Of a stretch of 58,905 nucleotides of DNA, positions 1 to 9,089 are shown piece by piece. The translations under genes were made by a program, and so were the position numbers. The notes beneath the pieces are model-generated. The model was given only the letters and a program-made list of their open reading frames with translations, had not been told where the DNA came from and searched no databases. The stretch's first letter is position 1, and each line of letters starts with the position of its first letter. Source of the stretch: Deltaproteobacteria bacterium. GTDB taxonomy: Bacteria; Desulfobacterota; Deferrisomatia; Deferrisomatales; BM512. The stretch is from positions 31,702-90,606 of the forward strand of contig PKTT01000021.1 in NCBI GenBank assembly GCA_002869015.1, in the 5' to 3' direction.

Positions 1-2
1 AG

Positions 3-1940
3 GCATCGGAGGTCATTAGAGGCAAGTACCATGAGGATGGTTACTTCCTGGCCCGGGTCACCCCCGAGGAGACCCCCGTAGACGACGGCAAGAACCGCGT
101 CGATGTAACCTTCAAGGTAACCCGCGGCGAAAAGGTCCGCATCCACAAAATCAACATCCCCGGCGTGGATGACCCCGCAGAGCGTGAGGACCTCCTTGGT
201 GGCTTCAACTCTTCCGAGAAGGGCTTTTGGTCATGGCTCACCGACTCCGGCGCTTATAATCCCGATGAGATTCAGCGGGACGCCGAGTTTATCAACTACT
301 ACTATCTTGAACATGGCCACGCGCTTGTAGCCGTTGAAAAGCCCCTGGTCAATCTTACCCCCGATATGTCCAAGGTCCGCGTTGATATACCGGTTGAGCC
401 CGGCCCTGTCTTCACCTTCGGCCCCGTTCGCTTTTCAGGCGACAGCGACTATACGGTCGAAGAGATGGCTGAAGCGGTTAAGATTGAGGAGGGTGACACC
501 TTCTCCACCTCGGCCTTGCGAGAGGGTGTCAGGAAGCTAAAGGAACTCCTCGGCGACAGAGGCTATGCCTTTGCGGAGGTTCGCCCCCTCACCAACGTGA
601 ACCGTGATGCCAGGGTCATAGACCTCGACTTCCTTGTGGAGAAGGGCGACCCTGCGACAATCGGGCGCGTTGAGATTGTGGGCAACACCACCACCCGCGA
701 CAGGGTGGTCAGGCGCGATATCTACCTCGTTGAGGGCGATCTTTACAACGGCACCAATATGACCCGCTCCAAACGCAAGATAAATAAGACCGGCCTCTTC
801 GAAAAGGCGGACTTCGACCTGCGCCGACGTCCGGGCACCTCTATAGTAGACCTGGATGTAAAGGTGACGGAGACTACAAACGGCTCCTTTAGCGTTGGCG
901 GCGGCTACTCCTCGCTGGATGGGCTCATAGGCATGGTGAGCCTAAGTCACCGCAACGTATTCGGCTATGGATATCAGCTCTCCTTGGACGGCTCCTTCGG
1001 TACCTCCCAGGAGACCTACTCACTCAACTTCAACAACCCGCGCCTCTTTGACTCGGACGTATATTTCGGCATTTCGCTATATAAATCCTTTACCGAGTAC
1101 AGCGAGTATTCCCGCTCCTCGCAAGGCTTTTCAGTGAAGACCGGCCTTGCCCTGAATGACGACTGGTCAACCAGGCTCACCTACGCCTTCGATGATTCCA
1201 ATGTATACGATGTGTGTACGGATGAAGACGTAGCCAACGGCTCCTGCTTCGACGCGGCGTCGATAACCGTGCAGGAGCAGGAGGGGCAGATAGTCACTGC
1301 ATCGCTCACGCCGATGATAACCTACGACACGAGAAACAATCAGTGGGACGCATCGGAGGGCGCGAGGGTCATCGCGTCCATGACTCTGGCCGGCGGGCCG
1401 CTGGGGCAGGATGCCCAGTACATGCAGTACAAGATCAAAGGCAAAAAGTACATATCACTGCCCTGGGAGACAATCTTCACCGCATCAGCTGATTTCTCCT
1501 TTATCGAGGGGATAAATGGCGAGCCTGTTCCCATCTATGAGCTTTACGCCCTTGGCGGCATCTATACGATGCGCGGCTTCGGGTGGCGGGACATCGGCCC
1601 AAAGGATGAGGGCGAGGTGGACCCGGTAACGGGGGATGTTATAAGGGAGCCCTCTGGCGAGGTGGTTGGCGGTGACAAATACGCGCTCTTTAACTTCGAG
1701 TACCTTGTCCCGATCATCAAAGAGGCGAAGCTGAAGGCGGTCTTCTTTCTGGACGCCGGCAATGTATGGGATGTTGGGGAGGACCTCTTTTCGTCGGAGC
1801 TTAGGTACAGCGTAGGCACCGGCATCCGCTGGTTCTCGCCCCTTGGCCCGCTTCGCTTAGAGTATGGTTACATTCTGGATCCGAAGGAGGGTGAGGATAC
1901 GGACGGAAGGTGGGAATTCAGTATTGGCGGGTTCTTTTAA
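3..1940 (+). CDS. bamA: Outer membrane protein assembly factor BamA (5' truncated by window edge)
   Basis: BamA is the Omp85 core of the BAM complex and inserts beta-barrel proteins into the outer membrane. The reading frame is open from base 3, so the gene starts before the window. At least three POTRA repeats are visible (around VRIHKINIPGV, FGPVRFSGD and GRVEIVGNTTTRDRV), followed by a C-terminal 16-strand-type barrel. The barrel contains MRGFGWRD, which matches the conserved V/I-R-G-F motif of loop 6, and the protein ends in Phe, as expected for a BAM-recognised barrel. It heads a cluster with ompH and the lipid A genes, the usual proteobacterial context. An internal ATG at 165 is only a Met codon inside POTRA sequence, not the start. 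Confidence 0.95.
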   Translation, partial: ASEVIRGKYHEDGYFLARVTPEETPVDDGKNRVDVTFKVTRGEKVRIHKINIPGVDDPAEREDLLGGFNSSEKGFWSWLTDSGAYNPDEIQRDAEFINYYYLEHGHALVAVEKPLVNLTPDMSKVRVDIPVEPGPVFTFGPVRFSGDSDYTVEEMAEAVKIEEGDTFSTSALREGVRKLKELLGDRGYAFAEVRPLTNVNRDARVIDLDFLVEKGDPATIGRVEIVGNTTTRDRVVRRDIYLVEGDLYNGTNMTRSKRKINKTGLFEKADFDLRRRPGTSIVDLDVKVTETTNGSFSVGGGYSSLDGLIGMVSLSHRNVFGYGYQLSLDGSFGTSQETYSLNFNNPRLFDSDVYFGISLYKSFTEYSEYSRSSQGFSVKTGLALNDDWSTRLTYAFDDSNVYDVCTDEDVANGSCFDAASITVQEQEGQIVTASLTPMITYDTRNNQWDASEGARVIASMTLAGGPLGQDAQYMQYKIKGKKYISLPWETIFTASADFSFIEGINGEPVPIYELYALGGIYTMRGFGWRDIGPKDEGEVDPVTGDVIREPSGEVVGGDKYALFNFEYLVPIIKEAKLKAVFFLDAGNVWDVGEDLFSSELRYSVGTGIRWFSPLGPLRLEYGYILDPKEGEDTDGRWEFSIGGFF

Positions 1941-2001
1941 TAACATTACAAAACAAATACTTATATCTAATTGTTAAAGTAACGCATTAATGGAGTTTGA
2001 G

Positions 2002-2535
2002 ATGAAGAACAATATCCTTAAAGCAGTAATCATATTGACCACCCTCTTTGCTTTTGTGGCAACGGCCAGCGCCGCGCCCACTGGCAAGACCGCTGTCGTA
2101 GACCTACAAAAGTGCATCTCCAAGTCAAAGAAGGGGGAGCGCCTTGGCAGCAAATTCAGAGCTGAGCGCGACGGGCTCAAGGACTTCCTGAAAGAGCGTG
2201 AAGAAGAACTCAAAAAGATGATGGAAGACTTTGAAAAGCAGGCCCCGGTTCTAAATGAAGAGGCCCGCCAGGCCAAGCGTCGTGAGTTCGAGGAGAAGAA
2301 GGCGGCTTTCCAAAAGGAGATCGAGGCGGAGGAGCAAAAGATACGCGCCAAGGGCGATGAGCTGACCTCCATAGTGTTAAAAGACCTCGAAATCATTGTC
2401 AGGGAGGTTGCCGAGAAGAACGGCTACGATATGATCCTCAACAAGGCCGGCGTCTGGCTACTATACGCTGATGACTCAATGGATATTACCGACGAAGTAA
2501 TCAGAATCTACGATGAAAGGTCGGCGAAGGAGTAA
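2002..2535 (+). CDS. skp: OmpH/Skp family periplasmic chaperone
   Basis: Skp/OmpH holds unfolded outer membrane proteins in the periplasm before delivery to BamA. I chose ATG 2002 because it gives a clean signal peptide ([24 protein letters not shown]) and has GGAG six bases upstream; an ATG at 1990 would add four residues and has no ribosome binding site. After the signal peptide the protein is a long charged coiled coil (about residues 40-125, rich in Glu/Lys/Arg), then the family-typical tail with [11 protein letters not shown] and [12 protein letters not shown]. Length near 177 residues is normal. It sits 61 bases after bamA and just before lpxD, the standard order. Confidence 0.92.
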   Translation: MKNNILKAVIILTTLFAFVATASAAPTGKTAVVDLQKCISKSKKGERLGSKFRAERDGLKDFLKEREEELKKMMEDFEKQAPVLNEEARQAKRREFEEKKAAFQKEIEAEEQKIRAKGDELTSIVLKDLEIIVREVAEKNGYDMILNKAGVWLLYADDSMDITDEVIRIYDERSAKE

Positions 2536-2539
2536 TATA

Positions 2540-3601
2540 GTGGCTTCCTATACCCTCGGCGAGCTTGCGGAGCGCTATAACGCGACTGTTAAGGGCGACC
2601 CCACCGTGGTGCTGACGGGAGTTACGACCCTTGAGGCCGGGGGCGCGGGAAAAATCGCCTTCCTCTCAAATGTTAAATACCGCCCGCTGCTCAAAACCAC
2701 CACCGCCGAAGCGGTGATCGTCGGTTCTGAAGACCTTGCGGATGGCCTTAACCTGCTCGTCGCAAAGGACCCTTACCGGACCTTCGCCCTGATATCGCAG
2801 CTCTTTAACCCCACAAGCCACCCCCGCGAAGGGATCGACCCTCGCGCCTATCTAGGCGAGGAGGTCGTCCTTGGCGAAGGGGTGACTATCATGGCCGGTG
2901 CCTATGTGGAGGATGGAGCTGATATCGGCGCGCGCGCGGTCATCTATCCCGGCGTGTACCTGGGTAGGGACGTGAGCGTTGGCGAAGATACGGTGATTTA
3001 CCCCAACGTTACCGTCAGGGAAGGGTGCAAAATAGGCGCGAGGGTTATCCTTCAGGCCAACTGCGTAATTGGCTCCGATGGCTTCGGCTTCGCGCCCGGC
3101 GCCGACGGGCATGTAAAGATACCCCAGGTTGGAATAGTCCGCATAGAGGACGACGTCGAGATAGGCGCGCTTACCTCGATAGACCGGGCCGCAATGGGCG
3201 AAACGGTGGTCGGCGAGGGAACAAAAATAGACAATTTGGTGCAATTGGCACACAATGTTAAAGTTGGCAGGCATTGCTTTTTAGTCTCCCAGGCAGGGGT
3301 TGCGGGCTCAACCGAGATAGGCGACTTCGTCATAATTGCAGCGCAGGGAGGAGTCGGCGGACACCTCAAGGTGGGCGACGGCGCGCGAATCGCCGCCAGA
3401 GCCGGGGTTGCGCAGTCGCTTGAGGCGGGCCGCCAGGTTGCTGGTTTTCCCGCAATCGAGCACCGGGAGTGGCTAAAGTCCGTGATGGCTTTTTCGAGGA
3501 CACCTGAACTTAGGAGGAGCGTCAAGGCGATGGAGCGGCGCATAAAAGAGCTTGAGGCCGCGCTTTTGACGGCAGAGAAAAGGGGAGCTGGGAATGATTG
3601 A
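2540..3601 (+). CDS. lpxD: UDP-3-O-(3-hydroxymyristoyl)glucosamine N-acyltransferase LpxD
   Basis: LpxD adds the second hydroxyacyl chain in lipid A synthesis, in the cytoplasm. The N-terminal uridine-binding domain (about residues 1-100) is followed by a left-handed beta helix of hexapeptide repeats (about 100-310) and a C-terminal helix. The catalytic His lies in QLAHNVKVG. Start chosen as GTG 2540 because AAGGAG lies seven bases upstream; a longer form from 2513 would overlap ompH and add an arginine-rich stretch not seen in the family. The stop overlaps the fabZ start by eight bases, which suggests translational coupling. Confidence 0.93.
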   Translation: MASYTLGELAERYNATVKGDPTVVLTGVTTLEAGGAGKIAFLSNVKYRPLLKTTTAEAVIVGSEDLADGLNLLVAKDPYRTFALISQLFNPTSHPREGIDPRAYLGEEVVLGEGVTIMAGAYVEDGADIGARAVIYPGVYLGRDVSVGEDTVIYPNVTVREGCKIGARVILQANCVIGSDGFGFAPGADGHVKIPQVGIVRIEDDVEIGALTSIDRAAMGETVVGEGTKIDNLVQLAHNVKVGRHCFLVSQAGVAGSTEIGDFVIIAAQGGVGGHLKVGDGARIAARAGVAQSLEAGRQVAGFPAIEHREWLKSVMAFSRTPELRRSVKAMERRIKELEAALLTAEKRGAGND

Positions 3602-4031
3602 CATTAAACAGATAATGGAGCTGATACCGCACAGGTACCCGCTTTTACTGGTTGACCGTGTCCTAGAAATAGACCCGGGTAAATCCATCCGCGCGATAAA
3701 GTGCGTGACGATAAATGAGTCCTTTTTCAATGGGCACTTCCCGGGTGAGCCGATAATGCCCGGCGTCCTGATAATAGAGGCGTTGGCGCAGGCAGGCGGC
3801 ATCCTCGCCCTCTACTCTGAGGAGAAGGCGCCCTCCAAGAACCGACTCTTGCTCTTTAGAGGGATTGAGAAGGCCAAGTTCAGGCGCACGGTAGTTCCCG
3901 GCGACCGCCTTGAGCTACACGCAACTATGCTGAAAAAGAAGCGTAACTTCGTCACCCTTGCAACAAAGGCGATTGTGGATGGCGAGATTGCTACCGAGGC
4001 GGAAGTGTCGGCCTTTGTATCGGAAGAGTAG
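3594..4031 (+). CDS. fabZ: 3-hydroxyacyl-[acyl-carrier-protein] dehydratase FabZ
   Basis: FabZ dehydrates beta-hydroxyacyl-ACP in fatty acid elongation and competes with LpxA/LpxD for the same hydroxyacyl-ACP pool. The hot-dog fold has the catalytic His48 in [12 protein letters not shown] and Glu62 in IEALAQAGG. At 145 residues it is full length. The start overlaps the end of lpxD by eight bases, and lpxA follows 14 bases later; lpxD-fabZ-lpxA is a conserved trio. Confidence 0.96.
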   Translation: MIDIKQIMELIPHRYPLLLVDRVLEIDPGKSIRAIKCVTINESFFNGHFPGEPIMPGVLIIEALAQAGGILALYSEEKAPSKNRLLLFRGIEKAKFRRTVVPGDRLELHATMLKKKRNFVTLATKAIVDGEIATEAEVSAFVSEE

Positions 4032-4045
4032 AGGGGCATCAACGA

Positions 4046-4822
4046 ATGATTGACTCAAGGGCGGTTGTCGATGAGAAGGCGCAGATACACCCCTCGGTGA
4101 AGATTGCGCCCTACGCTGTTATCGGCCCCGACGTAGAGCTTAAAGCAGGTGTGACGGTAGGCGCCCATGCTGTTATAGACGGGCACACCACCATCGGTGA
4201 GGATGCGCGCATCTTCCCCCATGCGGCGGTGGGCTTTCAGCCGCAGGACCTGAAATACAAAGGCGAGCCCACGACCCTGGAGGTCGGGGCGAGGACGATG
4301 GTGCGTGAATTCGCCACCCTGCACATCGGCACAGAGGGCGGCGGCGGCGCGACCAAGGTCGGCAGTGATTGCCTCATAATGGCTTACGCCCACGTTGCAC
4401 ACGACTGCATCGTAGGAAATGGCGTCATCCTTGCTAACTCTGCGACCCTCGCGGGCCACGTCACCCTGGAAGATCATGTCATCGTCGGAGGGCTGACCGG
4501 CATCCATCAGTTTGTAAGGGTAGGGGAGCATGCGATTGTCGGCGGCGGCGCGGTGGTCCTTATGGATATCCCGCCCTTCGTCACCGCGGGACGAAATCCC
4601 GCCCGCCTTGCGGGGCTGAACCTCGTTGGCCTTAAGCGGCGTGGCTTTGACCGCCCAAAGATTAAGGCAATACGCTCAGCGTACCGTGCCCTCTTCCAGT
4701 CCAAGGACAACCTCTCCACGGCGGTGAAGAACCTAATGGAGATGGAAGAGTACCAGATAGATGAGGTCAAGAAGATGGTCTCCTTCATAGAGGCCAGCGA
4801 AAGGGGCGTGACACGCACATGA
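4046..4822 (+). CDS. lpxA: UDP-N-acetylglucosamine acyltransferase LpxA
   Basis: LpxA carries out the first step of lipid A synthesis, O-acylation of UDP-GlcNAc by 3-hydroxyacyl-ACP. The left-handed beta helix of hexapeptide repeats occupies roughly residues 1-190, with the catalytic His at about residue 119 in AYAHVAHDC. The C-terminal helical domain includes PARLAGLNLVGLKRRGF, typical for LpxA. Length of 258 residues matches the family. The stop overlaps lpxI through ATGA. Confidence 0.95.
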   Translation: MIDSRAVVDEKAQIHPSVKIAPYAVIGPDVELKAGVTVGAHAVIDGHTTIGEDARIFPHAAVGFQPQDLKYKGEPTTLEVGARTMVREFATLHIGTEGGGGATKVGSDCLIMAYAHVAHDCIVGNGVILANSATLAGHVTLEDHVIVGGLTGIHQFVRVGEHAIVGGGAVVLMDIPPFVTAGRNPARLAGLNLVGLKRRGFDRPKIKAIRSAYRALFQSKDNLSTAVKNLMEMEEYQIDEVKKMVSFIEASERGVTRT

Positions 4823-5619
4823 GCAAAGTCGGCATCATCGCCGGAGCAGGCGAATTCCCGATAATCCTCGTAAGAAAGTGTCTCCAAAAGGGCCTCGACC
4901 CCGTGGTTGTGGCGATTTCGGAGGAGGCGAGTCCGGTCCTGGATGAGATCGTTGATGGCGTCTTTTGGCAATCGGTGGGCAAGGTCGGCAAGATATTCAA
5001 GCACCTCAGAAAAGAGGGTGTAAATGAAGCTATCGTCGCGGGCAAAGTTCACAAGATGCGCATATTCCGCGATTTTCAGCCCGATTTGACCGCCATGCGT
5101 CTTCTCTGGTCGCTTAGGAACAGGAAGGACGACACGATCATGAACAAGGTCGCTGACGCCCTCGCCGAGGAGGGCATCACCCTCATCCCGCAGACGACCT
5201 TCATGGAGGACTACATACCGAAGGCCAAGGTCTTCACCAAGCGCAAACCCTCAGATGATGAGCGGGTCGATATAGATTTCGGCGCCAGCGTGGCAACCGA
5301 GATGGGCCGCCTGGATATAGGTCAGACGGTCGTTGTAAAGCGGGGCGCGGTGATGGCTATTGAGGCTATCGAGGGGACCGACCAGGCTATTTTACGCGGC
5401 GGAAGCCTGGGTAATCGCGACGTTGTGGTGGTGAAGGTCGCAAAGCCAGAGCAGGATCAGCGCTTTGATATCCCCGCGATAGGGCTCGGCACCGTTAAGG
5501 CATGCCTCGACGGCGGCGCGCGCGTATTAGCCTTTGAGGCGGGCAAGACCTTCTTCTTCCAGCAGGAGGAGGCTGTGGAGATGGCCGATAGAAACGACAT
5601 GAGCATTGTCGCTTTCTAG
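4819..5619 (+). CDS. lpxI: UDP-2,3-diacylglucosamine pyrophosphatase LpxI
   Basis: LpxI (formerly DUF1009) hydrolyses UDP-2,3-diacylglucosamine to lipid X; it replaces the unrelated LpxH in many non-enteric bacteria. The N-terminal domain starts with a Rossmann-like GIIAGAGEFPIIL, and the C-terminal domain contains QRFDIPAIGLGT, where family members carry the catalytic Asp. GKVHKMRIFRDF is a further conserved block. The start overlaps the lpxA stop by four bases and lpxB follows after 20 bases, so position fits the pathway order. No lpxH candidate is in the window. Confidence 0.93.
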   Translation: MSKVGIIAGAGEFPIILVRKCLQKGLDPVVVAISEEASPVLDEIVDGVFWQSVGKVGKIFKHLRKEGVNEAIVAGKVHKMRIFRDFQPDLTAMRLLWSLRNRKDDTIMNKVADALAEEGITLIPQTTFMEDYIPKAKVFTKRKPSDDERVDIDFGASVATEMGRLDIGQTVVVKRGAVMAIEAIEGTDQAILRGGSLGNRDVVVVKVAKPEQDQRFDIPAIGLGTVKACLDGGARVLAFEAGKTFFFQQEEAVEMADRNDMSIVAF

Positions 5620-5639
5620 GGGAGATTAAAAAGAGCTTT

Positions 5640-6743
5640 ATGGCCCAGATAGCCGTAGTGGCCGGTGAAACATCCGGCGATATACACGCGGGAAACCTTG
5701 TGTCGGCGATACTGAGCAGAGCGCCGGGCACCTCCATCTGGGGTATCGGCGGTGAGCGGATTGCCGCCGCCGGAGGGAGGCTGCTCCTCGACTACTCCTC
5801 CATCTCCGCGATGGGCTTCGTGGAGGCGCTTTCAAATATCTCCGCGCTAAAGAGCGCCCGCCGAATGATGGTGGAGGAGTTCAAAGCAAACCCGCCCGAC
5901 CTATTCATACCAGTCGATTTTGGAGGTTTCAACCTGCCCCTCGCCGAGATCGCGGCGAAGATGGGTATACCCGTAATCTACTTCATCCCTCCCAAGGCCT
6001 GGGCCTGGCGGAGGTCAAGGGTGAAGAGGGTGCGCAGGACCGCTGAGCGCTTGATGACTATACTTCCCTTCGAGGAGAGCTTCTGGCGGGAAAACGGAGT
6101 GCCCTGCGATTATGTGGGTTCCCCCATCCTGGACCACCTTGACCCCGTAACACACGCCGAGGAGCCAGACCTGGTTGGCCTCCTTCCCGGCAGCCGCCGC
6201 TCAGAGGTCACGCGCCTTTGGCCCCTTATGGTCGAGGCGGCGCGGATAATGTCAAAAACGAAAAAGCTGCGTTTTGTTGCACCAAGAGCGGAGGGGCTTG
6301 ACCCCGAGCTTCTATCTGCGCCACCCGACATCGATATCGAGATACTCCCGGGAAGCTCGCAGGAGGTGATGGAGCGCGCCAGGGTATTGATTATTGCCTC
6401 CGGCACCGCCACCCTTGAGTGCTCCCTCATCGGTAAGCCTATGGTGGTCGTATACCGCTTCAGCCCCCTAAGCCTTTTCCTGGTAAAAAGGCTGGTTAAG
6501 ATTGACTACATGGCCCTGCCGAATCTTATCGCCGGCGAGAAGATAGTCCCTGAGCTTTTGCAGGCAAAACCTGAAGAGGCTGCGTCCCTGGCCCTTAAGC
6601 TGCTCGAAGATGGCCCAACCAGAAGCACCATGGTGAAGGACCTCCAAGCGGTCAGGGAGAGCATGGGTGAGCGGGGCGCTTCGGCTAGAGCGGCCTCAAT
6701 AGTCTGCGGCTTTCTGGAGGAGAGGGGGCTTTTGGATGCTTAA
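5640..6743 (+). CDS. lpxB: Lipid-A-disaccharide synthase LpxB
   Basis: LpxB (GT19) condenses lipid X with UDP-2,3-diacylglucosamine to form the lipid A disaccharide at the inner face of the cytoplasmic membrane. The N-terminus carries AGETSGDIHAG, the family signature; PVIYFIPPKAWAWR, LLPGSRRSEV and the donor-site IIASGTATLECSLIGKPM follow in the expected order. The 367 residues are slightly short but complete. ATG 5640 follows a purine-rich leader. The 3' end overlaps msbA by eight bases. Confidence 0.95.
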   Translation: MAQIAVVAGETSGDIHAGNLVSAILSRAPGTSIWGIGGERIAAAGGRLLLDYSSISAMGFVEALSNISALKSARRMMVEEFKANPPDLFIPVDFGGFNLPLAEIAAKMGIPVIYFIPPKAWAWRRSRVKRVRRTAERLMTILPFEESFWRENGVPCDYVGSPILDHLDPVTHAEEPDLVGLLPGSRRSEVTRLWPLMVEAARIMSKTKKLRFVAPRAEGLDPELLSAPPDIDIEILPGSSQEVMERARVLIIASGTATLECSLIGKPMVVVYRFSPLSLFLVKRLVKIDYMALPNLIAGEKIVPELLQAKPEEAASLALKLLEDGPTRSTMVKDLQAVRESMGERGASARAASIVCGFLEERGLLDA

Positions 6744-8451
6744 GCGCATAAGCAGCTACTTCAAGCCCTACGTCTCATCATTGGTCAGCGCTTTGATATG
6801 CAGCCTGCTTGTGGGTGGCGTCACCGCCGCTACCGCAAAGCTTGTAGAGCCGATCCTAGACGATGTCTTCATAAAGCACGACGAGATGATGCTTAAGGTG
6901 ATCCCGATAGTCGTCGTGCTCCTCTTTCTGATAAAAGGTGTTGCCCGCTACGCCCAGCAAGTGATTCTGGTGCGCGTCGGGGAGACGGTGGTCATCAAGA
7001 TAAGAAACGACCTCATGAGCGCCATCCAATACAGGGAGATGCGCTTTTTTGAGGAGAACGCCACCGGCGCACTCCTGGCGAGGATGCTCACAGACGTCGC
7101 CGCGATGCAGGGCGCGATACCCTCCGTAGTCGATTTTATCAGGCACGTATTCGCGGCGATTGGCCTTGTAACGGTCCTCTTTATGCAGGATTGGAAGCTG
7201 GCGATTATCGCACTCTTCGTCATGCCGCTGGCGATATACCCCGTCAAGCGGGTGAGCCACCTCATAAAGAACTACACAAAGAGGGTGCAGACGCGGCTGG
7301 GCCTTCTCTCCAAGATACTAGTGGAGGCGTTTTCAGGCATTGAGGTCGTAAAGTCCTTCGGCACCGAGGAGCGGGAGATCGGCCGCTTCCTCGACGAGTC
7401 GGACAATGTCCTGCGGCAGATTTTAAAGCGTGCCCGCGTTAACGCCGCGACCTCCCCCTTTTTGGAGCTTCTGGGGGCCGTTGGCGCCGCGCTTATCATT
7501 GGCTACGGCGGCCATCAGGTGCTGAAGGGCACGATGACGCCCGGCAACTTCTTTAGCTTCCTTACCGCGCTCCTCCTCCTCTCAGAGCCGGTAAAGAAGC
7601 TCGGCTCCGTAAATAACCGCATCCAGCAGGCGATAGGCGCAGCTGAGCGTGTCTTCGGCATCATGGATGAGGAGCGTGCCCCCATGGAGACGGTGGGTAA
7701 AATACCTCTTGAGGGAGACGTAACCGAGGTTTCCTTTGAGGACGTTCATTTCTCCTACGCCAAGGGCGAGGAGGTCCTTAAGGGTATCTCCTTCACGGCG
7801 AAGAAGGGTGAGATGGTCGCCTTCGTAGGTGACTCCGGCGCAGGTAAATCTACCATATTGCGGCTGCTCCCGCGTTTTTACATGCCGCAGGCGGGTTTTA
7901 TCAGGATAAACGGTCGGGATATAAAAGAGTACGAGGTCGCCTCGCTCCGGCGCTCGATAGCGATGGTAAACCAGAACACCTTCCTCTTCGACGACACCAT
8001 ATACAACAACATCCTCCTGGGAAGACCCGGCGCCACAGCAGCGGAGGTCAGGGCCGCCGCCGAGGCCGCAAACGCCATCTGCTTCATCGAGGAGGCCGAT
8101 GAGGGGATGGATACGTTTGTCGGTGAGCGCGGCGACATGCTCTCGGGTGGGCAGAAGCAGCGTATATCAATTGCCCGCGCAATATTGCGCGATGCGCCCA
8201 TCCTCATCCTCGACGAGGCGACAAGCGCCCTCGATTCAGAGTCGGAGCAGGCTATACAAAATGCCCTCGCGGGGCTCATGGAGGGGCGGACAACCTTCGT
8301 TATAGCCCACCGCCTCTCGACTGTGCGGCATGCCGACAAGATCATCTTCCTTAAGGATGGGGTGGTGATTGAAGAGGGCCGCCATGAGGAGCTTATAGCT
8401 AAAAATGGCGAATACGCCCGCGTTTGCTCGATTCAGTTCGGGGAGGGGTGA
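6736..8451 (+). CDS. msbA: Lipid A export ABC transporter MsbA (ATP-binding/permease)
   Basis: Half-transporter of the type I ABC exporter family. Residues about 1-310 are the six-helix transmembrane domain; about 335-571 form the ATPase with Walker A GDSGAGKST, signature LSGGQKQR, Walker B ILILDEATSALDS and the switch His in IAHRLST. Its position between lpxB and the acyltransferase/waaA/lpxK genes makes flipping of core-lipid A the likely role rather than drug export. Overlaps lpxB by eight bases. Confidence 0.92.
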   Translation: MLKRISSYFKPYVSSLVSALICSLLVGGVTAATAKLVEPILDDVFIKHDEMMLKVIPIVVVLLFLIKGVARYAQQVILVRVGETVVIKIRNDLMSAIQYREMRFFEENATGALLARMLTDVAAMQGAIPSVVDFIRHVFAAIGLVTVLFMQDWKLAIIALFVMPLAIYPVKRVSHLIKNYTKRVQTRLGLLSKILVEAFSGIEVVKSFGTEEREIGRFLDESDNVLRQILKRARVNAATSPFLELLGAVGAALIIGYGGHQVLKGTMTPGNFFSFLTALLLLSEPVKKLGSVNNRIQQAIGAAERVFGIMDEERAPMETVGKIPLEGDVTEVSFEDVHFSYAKGEEVLKGISFTAKKGEMVAFVGDSGAGKSTILRLLPRFYMPQAGFIRINGRDIKEYEVASLRRSIAMVNQNTFLFDDTIYNNILLGRPGATAAEVRAAAEAANAICFIEEADEGMDTFVGERGDMLSGGQKQRISIARAILRDAPILILDEATSALDSESEQAIQNALAGLMEGRTTFVIAHRLSTVRHADKIIFLKDGVVIEEGRHEELIAKNGEYARVCSIQFGEG

Positions 8452-8453
8452 GC

Positions 8454-9089
8454 ATGTCGAAACTCCTCGTCTCATTGGTTCCCCCCATCACAACCCTCTA
8501 CCTGCGAGTTTTAAGGGCAACCCTCTCAATAAGTGAGGAGGGGCGTGAAAATATTGATGCGGAGGGCTCAAAGCTCCTCGCCGTGTGGCACAACCGGCTG
8601 TTCGCCCCGATAATGCAATTGGGAGACCTTGGTATCGGCGTTGTTGTCAGCCAATCCGAAGATGGGGAGATGATAACGAGGGTAATCGAAAAGCTGGGCT
8701 TTATCGGGATTCGCGGCTCATCATCAAGGGGCGGCTCAAACGCTCTAAGGGGAATTCTCCGCCATGCTAAAAGCGGCAACAATATAGCCTTTACCCCCGA
8801 CGGTCCAAGGGGGCCGCGCTACAAAGTTAAGCCCGGGATAGCCTTCGCGGCGCAGCGGACGGGGCTGCCCTTCATACCCATCGGCGTCTCGGCATCCCGA
8901 AAGAAGGTCTTCGCCTCCTGGGATCGCTTCCAGCTACCCCACCCCTTTTCCAATGTGCAGTTCATCTACGGCGAACCGCTTATCTTTGACAAAAATGATG
9001 ATATTGATGATGTTATTGGGCGGATAGAGGCTGCGCTCGTCGAGGTCAATGAGCGCGCTGACGCCATGCTGGGTGTCACCTCGCCATGA
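8454..9089 (+). CDS. Lysophospholipid acyltransferase family protein (DUF374)
   Basis: Small LPLAT-superfamily acyltransferase of the DUF374 group. An AVWHNRLF block corresponds to the acyltransferase His motif, and FTPDGPRGPRY followed by KPGIAFAAQRTGLPFIPI is the family signature. Members often lie between msbA and waaA and are assumed to acylate a lipid A or phospholipid intermediate; the exact substrate is unknown. ATG 8454 was chosen over an in-frame ATG at 8424 because GGGGAGGGG lies just upstream and the longer form would run back into msbA. The stop overlaps waaA through ATGA. Confidence 0.85.
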   Translation: MSKLLVSLVPPITTLYLRVLRATLSISEEGRENIDAEGSKLLAVWHNRLFAPIMQLGDLGIGVVVSQSEDGEMITRVIEKLGFIGIRGSSSRGGSNALRGILRHAKSGNNIAFTPDGPRGPRYKVKPGIAFAAQRTGLPFIPIGVSASRKKVFASWDRFQLPHPFSNVQFIYGEPLIFDKNDDIDDVIGRIEAALVEVNERADAMLGVTSP